The translations under genes were made by a program, and so were the position numbers. Positions 1 through 8,629 of a stretch of 33,409 nt of DNA are shown here, piece after piece. Below the pieces are notes generated by a model. It ran no database searches, was not told where the DNA came from, and saw nothing but the letters and a program-made list of their open reading frames with translations. The stretch comes from an uncultured Clostridia bacterium (lineage in GTDB: Bacteria > Bacillota > Clostridia > TANB77 > CAG-508): contig CANRDJ010000014.1 of assembly GCA_947629355.1 (NCBI GenBank), positions 1-33,409 of the forward strand, read 5' to 3'. Position 1 is the stretch's first letter, and each line of letters starts with the position of its first letter.

Positions 1-65
1 AATGATTAATTATGCAATTTAATTATAAAGATTAAATTTTTATATATTTTTGTTTCACATCATTG

Positions 66-84
66 ACACAACAACAATTTATAA
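66..84. repeat. Solo right end of the ATAAATTGT intergenic repeat family
   Basis: The sequence ACAACAACAATTTATAA matches the right-hand terminal repeat found at 8612-8629, 16691-16706 and 26271-26288. The matching left end is not visible, so it may be a remnant or may lie partly outside the window. Confidence 0.4.
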
Positions 85-105
85 ATACAATATTCTTATT
101 ACACC

Positions 106-134
106 TTGACAGTTTTTAATAATCAATGTAAAAT
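106..134 (+). promoter_or_regulatory. Predicted sigma-A promoter of rny
   Basis: TTGACA at 106-111 is followed by a 17-nt spacer and TAAAAT at 129-134. It lies about 100 bases upstream of the rny start. A second AT-rich hexamer, TATAAT at 134-139, overlaps but has poor spacing. Confidence 0.6.
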
Positions 135-234
135 ATAATAGTACAGAAAGTTAAAATATATTCTAAAATAATTAATTTATAGGTTATATATTAATCTGAA
201 CATTGAAAATTAAATAGAAAGAGGTGCATTATTT

Positions 235-1779
235 ATGAGTGGAACATTGATAGCAGTAGTCACCTTTCTTATCTCAGTAGCTGTGAGTTTGCCATTAGGC
301 ATGTTATTAAGAAAAAAAACGGCTGAATCTAAAATAAAAGGAGCAGAAAGTGAAGCATCAAGAATACTTGCAAATGCTCAAAAAGAGGCTGAAAATGCAA
401 AAAAAGAAGAAATATTAAAAGCTAAAGAAGAAATTTTAAAGTCAAGAAATGAATTAGATAAAGAGATTAAAGAAAGAAGAAGTGAAGTAGGACTACAAGA
501 AAAGAGAATAATACAAAAAGAAGAAAATTTGGAAAGACGTTCTGAAACTTTAGAGCATAAAGAAAAAGATTTAGAAAGAAGATTACAAGCTAATGAAGAA
601 AGAGAAAAAGATTTAGAAGAAATCTATACTCAACAAACAAAAAAACTAGAAGAAATTTCAAGATTATCTAAAGAAGAAGCAAAGGTAATGTTATTAGAAC
701 AGTTAGACAGAAAGTTATCTGATGAAAAAGCTTTGATTATAAGAGAAGCTGAAAGTAAAGCGAAAGAAAGTGCAGATAAAAACGCAAGAGAAATTATTGG
801 TTATGCTATTGCAAAATGTGCTGCTGATCATACATCAGAAACTACAGTATCAGTAGTTGCTCTTCCAAATGACGATATGAAAGGAAGAATTATTGGAAGA
901 GAAGGAAGAAATATTAAAACATTAGAAACATTAACAGGTATTGATTTAATAATTGATGATACACCAGAGGCAGTAATATTATCAGGATTTGATCCACTAA
1001 GAAGAGAAGTTGCTAAAATAGCTCTAGAAAAACTAATTGAAGATGGAAGAATTCATCCAGCTAAAATTGAAGAAATGGTTGAAAAGGCAAAAGAAGAAGT
1101 AGAAAATATAATAAAACAAGAAGGAGAAAGAGCTGTTTTAGAGACAGGAGTACACGGATTACATCCAGATTTAGTTAAATTAATTGGTAAATTAAAGTAC
1201 AGAACAAGTTATGGACAAAATGTTTTAAATCATTCAATAGAAGTTTCTAATCTTGCAAGAATTATGGCAGAAGAATTAGGACTAAATCCAAAGATTGCTA
1301 GACGTGCAGGACTATTGCATGATATAGGAAAAGCACTAGACCATGATATGGAAGGAACACACGTAGAAATAGGTGTTGATGTCTTAAGAAAATATAAAGA
1401 AAACGAAACAATAATTAATGCTGTAGAAGCTCATCATGGAGATGTAGAACCAAAAACAATAGAAGCAGTATTAGTTCAAGCAGCTGATGCAATATCGGCA
1501 TCAAGACCAGGTGCAAGAAGAGAAACATTGGAGGCATATATTAAGAGATTAGAAAAACTTGAGGAAATAGCAGATTCTTTTGAAGGAGTTGAAAAATCAT
1601 TTGCAATTCAAGCAGGACGTGAAATAAGACTTATAGTTAAACCAGATAAAATATCAGATAGTCAAATGGTAATACTAGCAAGAGAAGTTGCACAAAAAGT
1701 AGAATCAGAAATGGAATATCCAGGACAAATAAAAGTAAATGTTATTAGAGAAACAAGAGCAATTGAATATGCAAAATAA
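235..1779 (+). CDS. rny: Ribonuclease Y
   Basis: This is the membrane-anchored endoribonuclease that starts bulk mRNA decay in Firmicutes. At 514 residues it is the usual family length. It has one N-terminal transmembrane segment (about residues 4-24), a long charged coiled coil (about 30-195), a KH RNA-binding domain with the [12 protein letters not shown] loop near residue 217, and an HD hydrolase domain with the metal-binding HD pair in LLHDIGK near residues 362-363. The GAGGTG-type ribosome binding site sits just upstream of the ATG. It is followed by a strong terminator and then ymdB, its common partner in Clostridia and Bacilli. No anomaly was seen. Identification is very secure. Confidence 0.97.
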   Translation: MSGTLIAVVTFLISVAVSLPLGMLLRKKTAESKIKGAESEASRILANAQKEAENAKKEEILKAKEEILKSRNELDKEIKERRSEVGLQEKRIIQKEENLERRSETLEHKEKDLERRLQANEEREKDLEEIYTQQTKKLEEISRLSKEEAKVMLLEQLDRKLSDEKALIIREAESKAKESADKNAREIIGYAIAKCAADHTSETTVSVVALPNDDMKGRIIGREGRNIKTLETLTGIDLIIDDTPEAVILSGFDPLRREVAKIALEKLIEDGRIHPAKIEEMVEKAKEEVENIIKQEGERAVLETGVHGLHPDLVKLIGKLKYRTSYGQNVLNHSIEVSNLARIMAEELGLNPKIARRAGLLHDIGKALDHDMEGTHVEIGVDVLRKYKENETIINAVEAHHGDVEPKTIEAVLVQAADAISASRPGARRETLEAYIKRLEKLEEIADSFEGVEKSFAIQAGREIRLIVKPDKISDSQMVILAREVAQKVESEMEYPGQIKVNVIRETRAIEYAK

Positions 1780-1781
1780 TT

Positions 1782-1817
1782 AAAAAGCCGTCATATTTTA
1801 AGATATGACGGCTTTTT
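1782..1817 (+). terminator. Intrinsic terminator after rny
   Basis: A perfect 15-bp inverted repeat (1782-1796 and 1803-1817) with a 6-nt loop contains GCCGTCATAT in its stem and ends in a T run. It starts directly after the rny stop codon. The A/T symmetry means it could also work on the opposite strand. Confidence 0.9.
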
Positions 1818-1920
1818 ATAATAATAATTCATATTATCGACTAAACAAATATAAGTTGCTAAAATTAAAGTTTTATAGTATAGTATAATACAGAAAAAAG
1901 AATAGAAGGAGAGAATGAAA

Positions 1921-2694
1921 TTGAACGTTTTAATAATTGGAGATATAGTAGGACTAAATGGTGTTAATAAAGTTAAGGAAACATTACCTAAAATCATAAA
2001 AGAAAGAGAAATAGATTTTGTTATAGCAAATGGAGAAAACAGTAGCGATGGAATGGGAATAACTTCAAAAATTTTTAAAGATTTAATAATGTCAGGAGTA
2101 AATGTTATAACAATGGGAAATCATACATGGGGGAAAAAAGATATTTTTAATATAATTGATAATAAAAACCTATTAAGACCAGCAAATTATCCAAAAGATG
2201 TTGTAGGAAAAGGGTATGGAATATATAAATGTAAGGGAAAGAAAATTGCAGTAATTAATTTAATTGGAAGAGCTAGTATGAATGTTCTATCAGAAAATCC
2301 ATTTATTATGGCAAACAGTATAATTGAAAAAATAAAATCTGAAGTAGATATGATATTTATAGATTTTCATGCAGAAGCAACAGCTGAAAAAATTGCAATG
2401 GGTTATTTTTTAGATGGAAAAGCAACATGTGTATTTGGAACACATACACATGTTGCAACAGCAGATGAAACAATATTAGAGAATGGTACGGCATACATTA
2501 CAGACATAGGGATGACAGGACCTAAAAAGTCAGTAATAGGAATGGACGTAGAAGCATCTATAAAAAGATTTGTAACAACACTTCCAGAAAGATATAAAGT
2601 TAGCGATGATAAAGAGATTGTACTGAATGGTTGTATTATAAGTCTAAATAGCGAAACTTGTCGAGCAGAAAAAATTGATAGAATAAAATTATAA
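1921..2694 (+). CDS. ymdB: YmdB-family metallophosphoesterase (TIGR00282 type)
   Basis: This calcineurin-like phosphodiesterase belongs to the YmdB family, described as 2',3'-cyclic nucleotide phosphodiesterases tied to RNase Y and developmental switching in Bacillus. Metal-binding motifs are in the expected order: IGDIVG at the N-terminus, NGENSSDG, GNHTWGKKD, DFHAEATAEK and GTHTHVATAD. I favour the TTG at 1921, because AAGGAG (1907-1912) is then 8 nt away and the N-terminus aligns with the family. The ATG at 1915 is only 2 nt from that site. The product is 257 residues from TTG or 259 from ATG, normal for the family. It lies between rny and spoVS, a conserved order. Confidence 0.93.
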   Translation: MNVLIIGDIVGLNGVNKVKETLPKIIKEREIDFVIANGENSSDGMGITSKIFKDLIMSGVNVITMGNHTWGKKDIFNIIDNKNLLRPANYPKDVVGKGYGIYKCKGKKIAVINLIGRASMNVLSENPFIMANSIIEKIKSEVDMIFIDFHAEATAEKIAMGYFLDGKATCVFGTHTHVATADETILENGTAYITDIGMTGPKKSVIGMDVEASIKRFVTTLPERYKVSDDKEIVLNGCIISLNSETCRAEKIDRIKL

Positions 2695-2843
2695 TATTTG
2701 GCGAAATACGAGTATTTTATGCGATGAAAACTTCCTTTTTTTACCAGAAAATTATAGACAATATTTATAAAATATATTATAAATATAGAGTAACAAATGA
2801 AACAAAAAATAAAGTTACAAAATATAATTTTAGGAGGCAAAAA

Positions 2844-3107
2844 ATGGAAGTTTTAAAGATTTCATCAAAATCAAATCCAAATTCAGTAGCAGGAGCAATT
2901 GCAGGATTAGTTAAGGAAAATAGCAAGGCTGAGATGCAGGCGATTGGTGCAGGAGCATTAAATCAAGCAGTAAAAGCTGTTGCAATAGCTAGGGGGTTCG
3001 TAGCTCCGGCAGGTGTTGACTTGGTATGTATACCAGCATTTGCAGATGTTGAGGTAGAAGGAGAAAATAGAACAGGAATGAAGTTAATTATAGAATCAAG
3101 AAAGTAG
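2844..3107 (+). CDS. spoVS: Stage V sporulation protein S
   Basis: SpoVS is a small Alba-like protein that affects septation and spore coat assembly in Bacillus. This copy is 87 residues, starting MEVLKISSKSNPNSVAGAIA and containing the typical AIGAGALNQAVKAVAIARGF stretch. The ATG at 2844 is chosen because TAGGAGG lies 7-8 nt upstream. The reading frame stays open 40 codons further upstream, but that part is AT-rich, lacks family similarity and has no ribosome binding site. Together with rny and ymdB it forms a conserved cluster that is strong evidence for a sporulating lineage. Confidence 0.96.
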   Translation: MEVLKISSKSNPNSVAGAIAGLVKENSKAEMQAIGAGALNQAVKAVAIARGFVAPAGVDLVCIPAFADVEVEGENRTGMKLIIESRK

Positions 3108-3221
3108 TTATTAGGAAAAGATCCCAGTGGGCATTTTGTTACATTTGGGATATATCTTAATAAGTAAAATAAGGGGGCTAGTAGTATATTGGTCTCCTTT
3201 TTGTTAATAGGAGGATATATT

Positions 3222-4787
3222 TTGAAAACAAATGTATTTAAATATATTTTTTTTACAATAGTAATTTTATTGATTGGAGTATCTATATATCTATTATATA
3301 AAGATGAGAAAAGTCATGTTTATACTGCAGAAAATAATGAACTTAAAATTAATATGGTTAGAGAATTAAATATAGGAATAAGCAATTATGATACTATAAA
3401 TCCAATATTTAGCAATAATCGAGACATTCAATATATAGACAAGCTTATATTTGAGCCATTAGTTGATATAAGTTATAACTTTGAAATTGAAAATAAACTA
3501 GCAAAAGAATTTTCAAAAATAAATGATACAACTTATGTAGTCAAATTAAAAGACAATATTAACTGGCATGATGGAGAAAAATTTACAGCAGAAGATGTTA
3601 TATTTACACTAAATAACTTGAAAAATAATAGCATTAATTCTATATATAAGGAGAATGTAAGTAAAGTAAAAGAATTGCAAAAAATAGATGATTATACAAT
3701 AAAAATAGTTTTAAGAGAAAAAGTAGATTTCTTTGAATATATGATGTGTATACCAATACTTGCAAAACATTCATATGAAGAAAACACTTTTAATTCAAAA
3801 ACTCCTATATTAATAGGAACAGGACAATTTAAAATAAGCAAAATAGAAGATAATGAAATTCTATTAGAAAAATTTGATTATAAAAGTGATTCAAAAATTA
3901 TAAAAATAAATTTGAAATTAAAAGATACAGTAAAAGATTTGTATTCAGCATTAATAAAAAATGAAATAGACATGATGGTAACAGATAATATAGAATATGA
4001 AGAATATATTGGAACTATAGGATACAATGTAAATCAATATGCAAATAGAGAATTTGATTATTTAGTTTTAAACACTAAAAATTCGTTATTATCTGAAAGA
4101 GAAATAAGACAAGCAATTAGTTGTGCAATAGATAAAAATGAAATTAATTATAATATTTATAATAATAAGTATTGTATATCTAATTTTCCATTAGATTATG
4201 GTAGTTATCTATATAATTTAGATAACAAAGTAGAATATGATATTGATAAAGCAAAAAATATATTAATAGAAAATAGATGGATATTAAAAAATAATATTTG
4301 GAGAAAGGATGGAAAAAAACTAAAATTAAGATTGCTTGTTAATAAAGAAAATGAGAGAAGAGTCAAAGCTGCAGAGAATATAAAACAACAGTTAGAAAAA
4401 ATAGGAATAGAAATAAATGTTATAGCTGTTAACAATACACAATTCAATAATTATATAAGATATAAAAATTATGATATGATTCTAACTGGAAATATTGTAT
4501 CTAATAATCCAAATATAGAAACATATTTTAGTGATAATAATTTATCAAATTTTAATAATGAAGAGCTAAATAATCTATTAAATGAGATAAAAAGTATTGA
4601 TAATCAAGAAGAAATATTAAAAGAAAAATATAAAAAACTTAATGAAATATATAAAGATGAAGTACCATTTATTAGTTTGTATTTTAATAGCATATTCATA
4701 TTATCCAATAGAAATTTAAAAGGAGATTTAGCTGGCAATTGGTATAATATATATTATAATCTTGACAATTGGTACAAAGTCGAATAA
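3222..4787 (+). CDS. Membrane-anchored ABC solute-binding protein, family 5 (peptide/nickel type)
   Basis: The protein is an SBP_bac_5 (DppA/OppA-like) extracellular solute-binding protein of 521 residues. Visible family signatures are INPIFSNNRD, the IDKLIFEPLV segment, NWHDGEKFTAEDVIFTLNN and the later REIRQAISCAIDK segment. A TTG start at 3222 is preceded by AATAGGAGG with a 6-nt gap, which fixes the start. An N-terminal hydrophobic segment (about residues 5-25) has no lipobox cysteine, so it probably works as an uncleaved anchor, unlike most Gram-positive binding proteins. No permease or ATPase genes are nearby; it is an orphan between spoVS and recA. Substrate is unknown. The gene is very A-rich with many Asn/Ile/Lys codons. 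Confidence 0.85.
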   Translation: MKTNVFKYIFFTIVILLIGVSIYLLYKDEKSHVYTAENNELKINMVRELNIGISNYDTINPIFSNNRDIQYIDKLIFEPLVDISYNFEIENKLAKEFSKINDTTYVVKLKDNINWHDGEKFTAEDVIFTLNNLKNNSINSIYKENVSKVKELQKIDDYTIKIVLREKVDFFEYMMCIPILAKHSYEENTFNSKTPILIGTGQFKISKIEDNEILLEKFDYKSDSKIIKINLKLKDTVKDLYSALIKNEIDMMVTDNIEYEEYIGTIGYNVNQYANREFDYLVLNTKNSLLSEREIRQAISCAIDKNEINYNIYNNKYCISNFPLDYGSYLYNLDNKVEYDIDKAKNILIENRWILKNNIWRKDGKKLKLRLLVNKENERRVKAAENIKQQLEKIGIEINVIAVNNTQFNNYIRYKNYDMILTGNIVSNNPNIETYFSDNNLSNFNNEELNNLLNEIKSIDNQEEILKEKYKKLNEIYKDEVPFISLYFNSIFILSNRNLKGDLAGNWYNIYYNLDNWYKVE

Positions 4788-4812
4788 TATTAATAATAAA
4801 ACTAAAAAAGTC

Positions 4813-4840
4813 TTGACAAAATGAAATTATCATATATAAT
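4813..4840 (+). promoter_or_regulatory. Predicted recA promoter
   Basis: TTGACA at 4813-4818, a 16-nt spacer and TATAAT at 4835-4840. The LexA-type box at 4846-4859 begins only 5 nt after the -10 element, covering the likely transcription start. Confidence 0.8.
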
Positions 4841-4845
4841 ATAAA

Positions 4846-4859
4846 CAAACATACGTTTG
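4846..4859. promoter_or_regulatory. LexA (SOS) box upstream of recA
   Basis: CAAACATACGTTTG matches the Gram-positive SOS consensus CGAACRNRYGTTYG at all but the second position and is itself a CAAAC/GTTTG palindrome. Its place just after the -10 element fits repression of recA by LexA. The lexA gene is not in this window. Confidence 0.75.
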
Positions 4860-4899
4860 AATGATTGCAAATAATTGCAGTAAAATAGGAGGAATAAAA

Positions 4900-5955
4900 A
4901 TGAGCGATGAAAATTTAGAAAAGAAAAAAGCATTAGAGATAGCATTAGGACAAATTGAAAAACAATTTGGAAAGGGTTCAGTAATGAAACTTGGAGAATA
5001 TAAAGCAATGAATGTAGAGGCAATACCTACAGGTTCATTAGGATTGGATATAGCACTTGGAATTGGAGGAGTCCCAAGAGGAAGAATAATAGAAATTTTT
5101 GGTCCAGAGTCTTCTGGTAAAACAACACTTGCACTTCATATAATAGCAGAAGCACAAAAAATGAATGGAGAAGCAGCATTTATAGATGCAGAACACGCTT
5201 TAGATCCAGTATATGCAAAACATTTAGGTGTTGATATAGATAATTTAATAGTATCTCAACCAGATACAGGGGAACAAGCATTAGAAATAACAGAAAGTTT
5301 AGTTAGAAGTGGTGCACTAGATGTAATAGTTGTAGATTCAGTTGCGGCACTAGTGCCAAAAGCAGAAATAGACGGAGATATGGGAGACTCACATATGGGT
5401 CTTCAAGCAAGACTTATGTCACAGGCATTAAGAAAACTAGCAGGTGCAATTAATAAAACTAAAACAGTTATAATATTTATTAACCAATTAAGAGAAAAAA
5501 TTGGTATTATGTTTGGAAATCCTGAAACTACAACAGGAGGTCGAGCATTAAAGTTTTATGCATCTGTAAGATTAGACATAAGAAAGATAGAAAATATAAA
5601 GCAAGATGGAGAAGTAATAGGAAATAGAGCAAGAGTAAAAGTAATAAAAAATAAAGTAGCTCCACCATTTAGAGAAGCAGAATTTGATATTGTATATGGA
5701 AAAGGAATATCAAAAGAAGGTAATATATTAGATATGGCAGTTAATTTAGATATTATTGAAAAAAGTGGATCTTGGTTTAGCTATAACGGAGAAAAAATAG
5801 GACAAGGTAGAGAAAATGCAAAACAATACTTAAAGGACAATCCAGAGATAATGCAAGAAGTGGAGAAGAAAGTAAGAGATAATTTTGAAGAAGCATTTGA
5901 AAAAAGTTTAGGAGATAATGAAACAGATAAAGACAATCAAGTAATAGATGAATAG
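4900..5955 (+). CDS. recA: Recombinase RecA
   Basis: RecA binds single-stranded DNA, catalyses strand exchange and triggers LexA cleavage. It is 351 residues from the ATG at 4900, chosen because AGGAGG (4887-4892) sits 7 nt upstream; the frame opens 13 codons earlier at 4861 with no such site. The Walker A motif GPESSGKT is at about residues 68-75, followed by the conserved [24 protein letters not shown], the LMSQALRKL segment and INQLREKIG. The C-terminal tail is acidic, as usual. It has its own promoter and LexA box and is followed 70 nt later by recX. Confidence 0.98.
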   Translation: MSDENLEKKKALEIALGQIEKQFGKGSVMKLGEYKAMNVEAIPTGSLGLDIALGIGGVPRGRIIEIFGPESSGKTTLALHIIAEAQKMNGEAAFIDAEHALDPVYAKHLGVDIDNLIVSQPDTGEQALEITESLVRSGALDVIVVDSVAALVPKAEIDGDMGDSHMGLQARLMSQALRKLAGAINKTKTVIIFINQLREKIGIMFGNPETTTGGRALKFYASVRLDIRKIENIKQDGEVIGNRARVKVIKNKVAPPFREAEFDIVYGKGISKEGNILDMAVNLDIIEKSGSWFSYNGEKIGQGRENAKQYLKDNPEIMQEVEKKVRDNFEEAFEKSLGDNETDKDNQVIDE

Positions 5956-6025
5956 ATTATAAATTATCCCTACAAACAATAATTTATCTATTACACTTTG
6001 AATTTAAAACATTTGGAGATGTTAA

Positions 6026-6475
6026 ATGGAATATATAGAAGAATTTGACAAACTTAAAACAAAAGTATTAAAATATATATTATTTAAAAAAAGAACAGAA
6101 GCTGAAGTTAGACAAAAATTTATAGCAGATGAGGGAGAACTTTTAAATGATGTTATTGACGAATTAAAGGAATTGAACTATATAGATGATGAGGAATACA
6201 TAAAAAAAGCTGTGAAAGAGTACATGAATTTAAGGAATTTATCAATAAAAGAATTAGAGTATAAACTGATTTCTAAAGGAATAAAAAAGGCTTTAGTTGA
6301 TAGCTATATTTATTCTAATAAAGAAATATTATTAGATTACGAAATAAAATCTGCTAAGAATATTATAATGAAAAAAATAAATTCTCAAGAAAAAGAAGAA
6401 ATTTTGAATTACCTAAGAAAAAAAAGGTATATGGAGGATAGCCTTGAGATAGTTATGCAAGAAATAGAGGAGTAA
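6026..6475 (+). CDS. recX: RecX-family regulator of RecA
   Basis: This 149-residue protein has the arrangement of helical repeats of RecX, a modulator of RecA filaments. The N-terminal stretch KVLKYILFKKRTEAEVRQKF and the following LNYIDDEEYIKKAVKEY match the family's 'RS..EL..KL...G' helix pattern. It lies directly downstream of recA and ends 3 nt before scpA, so the two are probably co-translated. The ATG at 6026 has GGAG upstream. It is shorter than Bacillus RecX (about 260 residues) but close to many clostridial ones. Identification rests on pattern plus position. Confidence 0.8.
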   Translation: MEYIEEFDKLKTKVLKYILFKKRTEAEVRQKFIADEGELLNDVIDELKELNYIDDEEYIKKAVKEYMNLRNLSIKELEYKLISKGIKKALVDSYIYSNKEILLDYEIKSAKNIIMKKINSQEKEEILNYLRKKRYMEDSLEIVMQEIEE

Positions 6476-6478
6476 AAA

Positions 6479-7228
6479 ATGAATAACATTCTAACGTTGG
6501 AGACAAATAAATATGAAATCAGATTAGACAATTTTGAAGGACCACTTGATTTATTATGCCATTTAGTTGATAAAAATAAAATGGATATACATGAAGTAAA
6601 TATAAGTAAAATAACAGACCAATATATTGAATATATTAATGCAATGAAAGAACTAAATTTAGATGTTACAAGTGAATTTGTTTTAATGGCATCAACCTTG
6701 CTATTTATAAAGTCTAAAAGTTTACTCCCTAACCAAGTAGAAGATGAGGGCGAACTTACAGAAGAGGAATTAATACATAGAATTATTGAGTACAAAAAAT
6801 ATAAAGAAATATCAAAAAAGTTAAAAGAACAATTTGATATATATTCTAAAAGAGTATATAAAATGCCGGATAAAATAGAACTTCCAAATAGGAAGTTAGA
6901 AGAAAGTTATTCAATTAATTTATTAGAAGAGCAGTATAAGAATTTATTGAATAGGAATAAAGAAAAAATAAATACAAATGCCGATAATATTGAAAAAATT
7001 GCAATAACAGAAACTGTTACAGTAACAAGTAAAGTAAAGGATATATTTAGAGAATTAATGAAAAAACCAAAATTCATATTTAATAAATTATGCAAAACAA
7101 AAAAGTATACAAAACTAGAAACTGTAACAGCCTTTACTGGACTTCTTGAATTAACAAGGAGAAACAAAGTAAAAGCAGAGCAAGAAAAAATATTTGGTGA
7201 TATTACAGTAGAAAAAGCAAGAAATTAG
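6479..7228 (+). CDS. scpA: Segregation and condensation protein A
   Basis: ScpA is the kleisin subunit of the bacterial SMC condensin complex. The 249-residue product has the signature N-terminal segment FEGPLDLLCHLVDKNKMDIH, then ISKITDQYIEYI and ASTLLFIKSKSLLP, and a C-terminal winged-helix-like TAFTGLLELTRRNKVKAEQ. It starts 3 nt after recX and GAGGAGTAAAA supplies the ribosome binding site. Its usual partner scpB is not next to it; the following gene is DUF2953-like. A terminator overlaps the 3' end of the gene. Confidence 0.96.
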   Translation: MNNILTLETNKYEIRLDNFEGPLDLLCHLVDKNKMDIHEVNISKITDQYIEYINAMKELNLDVTSEFVLMASTLLFIKSKSLLPNQVEDEGELTEEELIHRIIEYKKYKEISKKLKEQFDIYSKRVYKMPDKIELPNRKLEESYSINLLEEQYKNLLNRNKEKINTNADNIEKIAITETVTVTSKVKDIFRELMKKPKFIFNKLCKTKKYTKLETVTAFTGLLELTRRNKVKAEQEKIFGDITVEKARN

Positions 7229-7239
7229 CCTTGCTTTTT
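7212..7239 (+). terminator. Terminator overlapping the end of scpA
   Basis: AAAAAGCAAG (7212-7221) pairs with CTTGCTTTTT (7230-7239) around an 8-nt loop that contains the scpA stop codon. It is followed by more T residues. Confidence 0.75.
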
Positions 7240-7305
7240 TATTTTGCATTTGAATATATATTACAAATTATGGGAATAATATTGTTAAAATTATAGGAGA
7301 AAATT

Positions 7306-7974
7306 ATGATAGTGTTTTTTATAGTTTTGATAATATTATTTTTAATATCACTTGTTTTTTTGATGCTATGCTTATCAAATTTAGAAATAGAAATTAATAA
7401 ATTATATTTTGATAGCAATAATAAAAAACATAAAAAATTAAAAAAATATTTGTTTTATATAAGATTAAAATTATTTGATAAAATTCCATGGTTAAAAGTT
7501 AAAATAGATAGAGAAAAAATAATTAAGATAAAAAATTCAAAGTTATTTAAAAGCAAAATGTTACAGAAATTAAATAAAGTAAATAATATAAAAGAAATTA
7601 TATTGAAAAATAAAAAAGAAATATTTAATATTAATAATTTAAAAGAGTTAAATATAAAACTGAAACAATTAGATTTAGATATGAAGATATCTGTATTAGA
7701 TAATATAATAACATCATTTAGTGTTGCATTGATAGCATCTCTTATTTCAATAATTATGGCAAAAACTGCTACGAAATATTGCACAAATAAATATCGTTAT
7801 ATAATAACCCCTATATATGAATATAAACCAATACTTAAAGTTAAACTAAATTGTATAATTGATTTAAAAATTGTACATATTATGAATATAATATATATAT
7901 TAGTAAAGAAAAGGAGTGTAGAATATGATGAAAGAACATCCAATAGAAGGGCTTATGTCTGCAGCCATGACTAG
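7306..7974 (+). CDS. DUF2953-like membrane protein
   Basis: The 222-residue product starts with a strongly hydrophobic segment (about residues 2-25), followed by a Lys/Asn-rich part and a second hydrophobic stretch around residues 140-155. The layout and the position immediately upstream of ytfJ match DUF2953 proteins, which commonly pair with YtfJ in sporulating Clostridia. The role is unknown. The last 50 nt overlap the start of ytfJ in another frame, implying translational coupling. The family call is inferred mainly from context and topology. Confidence 0.6.
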   Translation: MIVFFIVLIILFLISLVFLMLCLSNLEIEINKLYFDSNNKKHKKLKKYLFYIRLKLFDKIPWLKVKIDREKIIKIKNSKLFKSKMLQKLNKVNNIKEIILKNKKEIFNINNLKELNIKLKQLDLDMKISVLDNIITSFSVALIASLISIIMAKTATKYCTNKYRYIITPIYEYKPILKVKLNCIIDLKIVHIMNIIYILVKKRSVEYDERTSNRRAYVCSHD

Positions 7975-8479
7975 TATTCAAGATATGGTTGATGTAAACA
8001 CAATTATAGGAGATCCAATAGAAACAAGAAATAAAATTGTTATAATACCAATTTCAAAAGTATGCTTTGGATTTGCTGCGGGTGGCAGTGAATTTAACGA
8101 AGAAACTATAGATGAATATAACAAAAAAGAAAAAGAAGAAATGGTTCAATACAAATTACCATTTGGAGGAGGAAGTGGAGCAGGAGTAAGTATAAATCCA
8201 GTTGCATTTATAGTAGTACAAGAAGAAAATGTAAAACTACTTCCAGTTAATCACTCATCCGCAATAGATAGATTGTTAGATTATGTTCCGGATTTATTTG
8301 AAAAAATGGGTCAAATTGTAAAGAAAGATGCCAAAATAAAAGTAAAATGCTATCCTGATAAAGAAGAAAATTCAAATATTAATAAAGAAAATAATAAAAA
8401 GCAATACAATGAAAAAGACAATAAAGAGGATTATACTTACGAATTTGAATATAATGAAACTAATGATCAAGATGATTAA
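7925..8479 (+). CDS. ytfJ: Sporulation protein YtfJ/GerW family
   Basis: YtfJ (GerW) is a spore protein needed for normal germination in Bacillus. The 184-residue product shows the family core: HPIEGLMSAAMTSIQDMVDV, GDPIETRNKIVIIPISKVCF, the FAAGGSEF motif, the glycine-rich FGGGSGAGVSINPVAFIVV, and VKLLPV. AAGGAG lies 8 nt upstream of the ATG at 7925; a second ATG follows at 7928. The C-terminal 45 residues are a low-complexity Asn/Lys/Glu/Asp tail that is longer than in Bacillus. It overlaps the upstream DUF2953-like gene. Confidence 0.93.
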   Translation: MMKEHPIEGLMSAAMTSIQDMVDVNTIIGDPIETRNKIVIIPISKVCFGFAAGGSEFNEETIDEYNKKEKEEMVQYKLPFGGGSGAGVSINPVAFIVVQEENVKLLPVNHSSAIDRLLDYVPDLFEKMGQIVKKDAKIKVKCYPDKEENSNINKENNKKQYNEKDNKEDYTYEFEYNETNDQDD

Positions 8480-8480
8480 T

Positions 8481-8629
8481 TAAATTGTAATTTATTTTGT
8501 TAAATTTATTGCAAATGTGTAGGGGCGGAATCAATTTCCGCCCGAAAAACAATAAATAATTCGCGGGCAGATATGGAATCTGCCCCTACGGATATAAAAA
8601 TTAATTTAATTCAACAAACAACAATTTAT
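8481..8629. repeat. Intergenic repeat, copy A, enclosing a GTAGGGGC mini-element
   Basis: The left end TAAATTGTAATTTATTTTGT (8481-8500) is an inverted copy of the right end CAACAAACAACAATTTAT (8612-8629). The interior carries the GC-rich palindromic unit at 8519-8589. The dacF stop codon (complement 8626-8628) lies within the right end. Related copies occur at 16629-16706 and 26181-26289. Confidence 0.6.
8519..8589. repeat. MITE-like palindromic element, GTAGGGGC ends
   Basis: The 71-bp unit starts GTAGGGGC and ends GCCCCTAC. Inside are two hairpins: GGGCGGAA paired with TTCCGCCC, and GGGCAGAT paired with ATCTGCCC. It is GC-rich in a very AT-rich region and shares its ends and double-hairpin plan with 29350-29404. 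It holds no ORF. Confidence 0.7.

Noticed and set aside
1791..1997. Minus-strand 68-codon frame across the rny terminator and ymdB start
   Set aside because: It overlaps a terminator and conserved coding sequence and has low-complexity composition.
3118..3155. Possible terminator after spoVS
   Set aside because: ATCCCA ... TGGGAT can pair, but the loop is about 20 nt and no T run follows, so the call is too weak.
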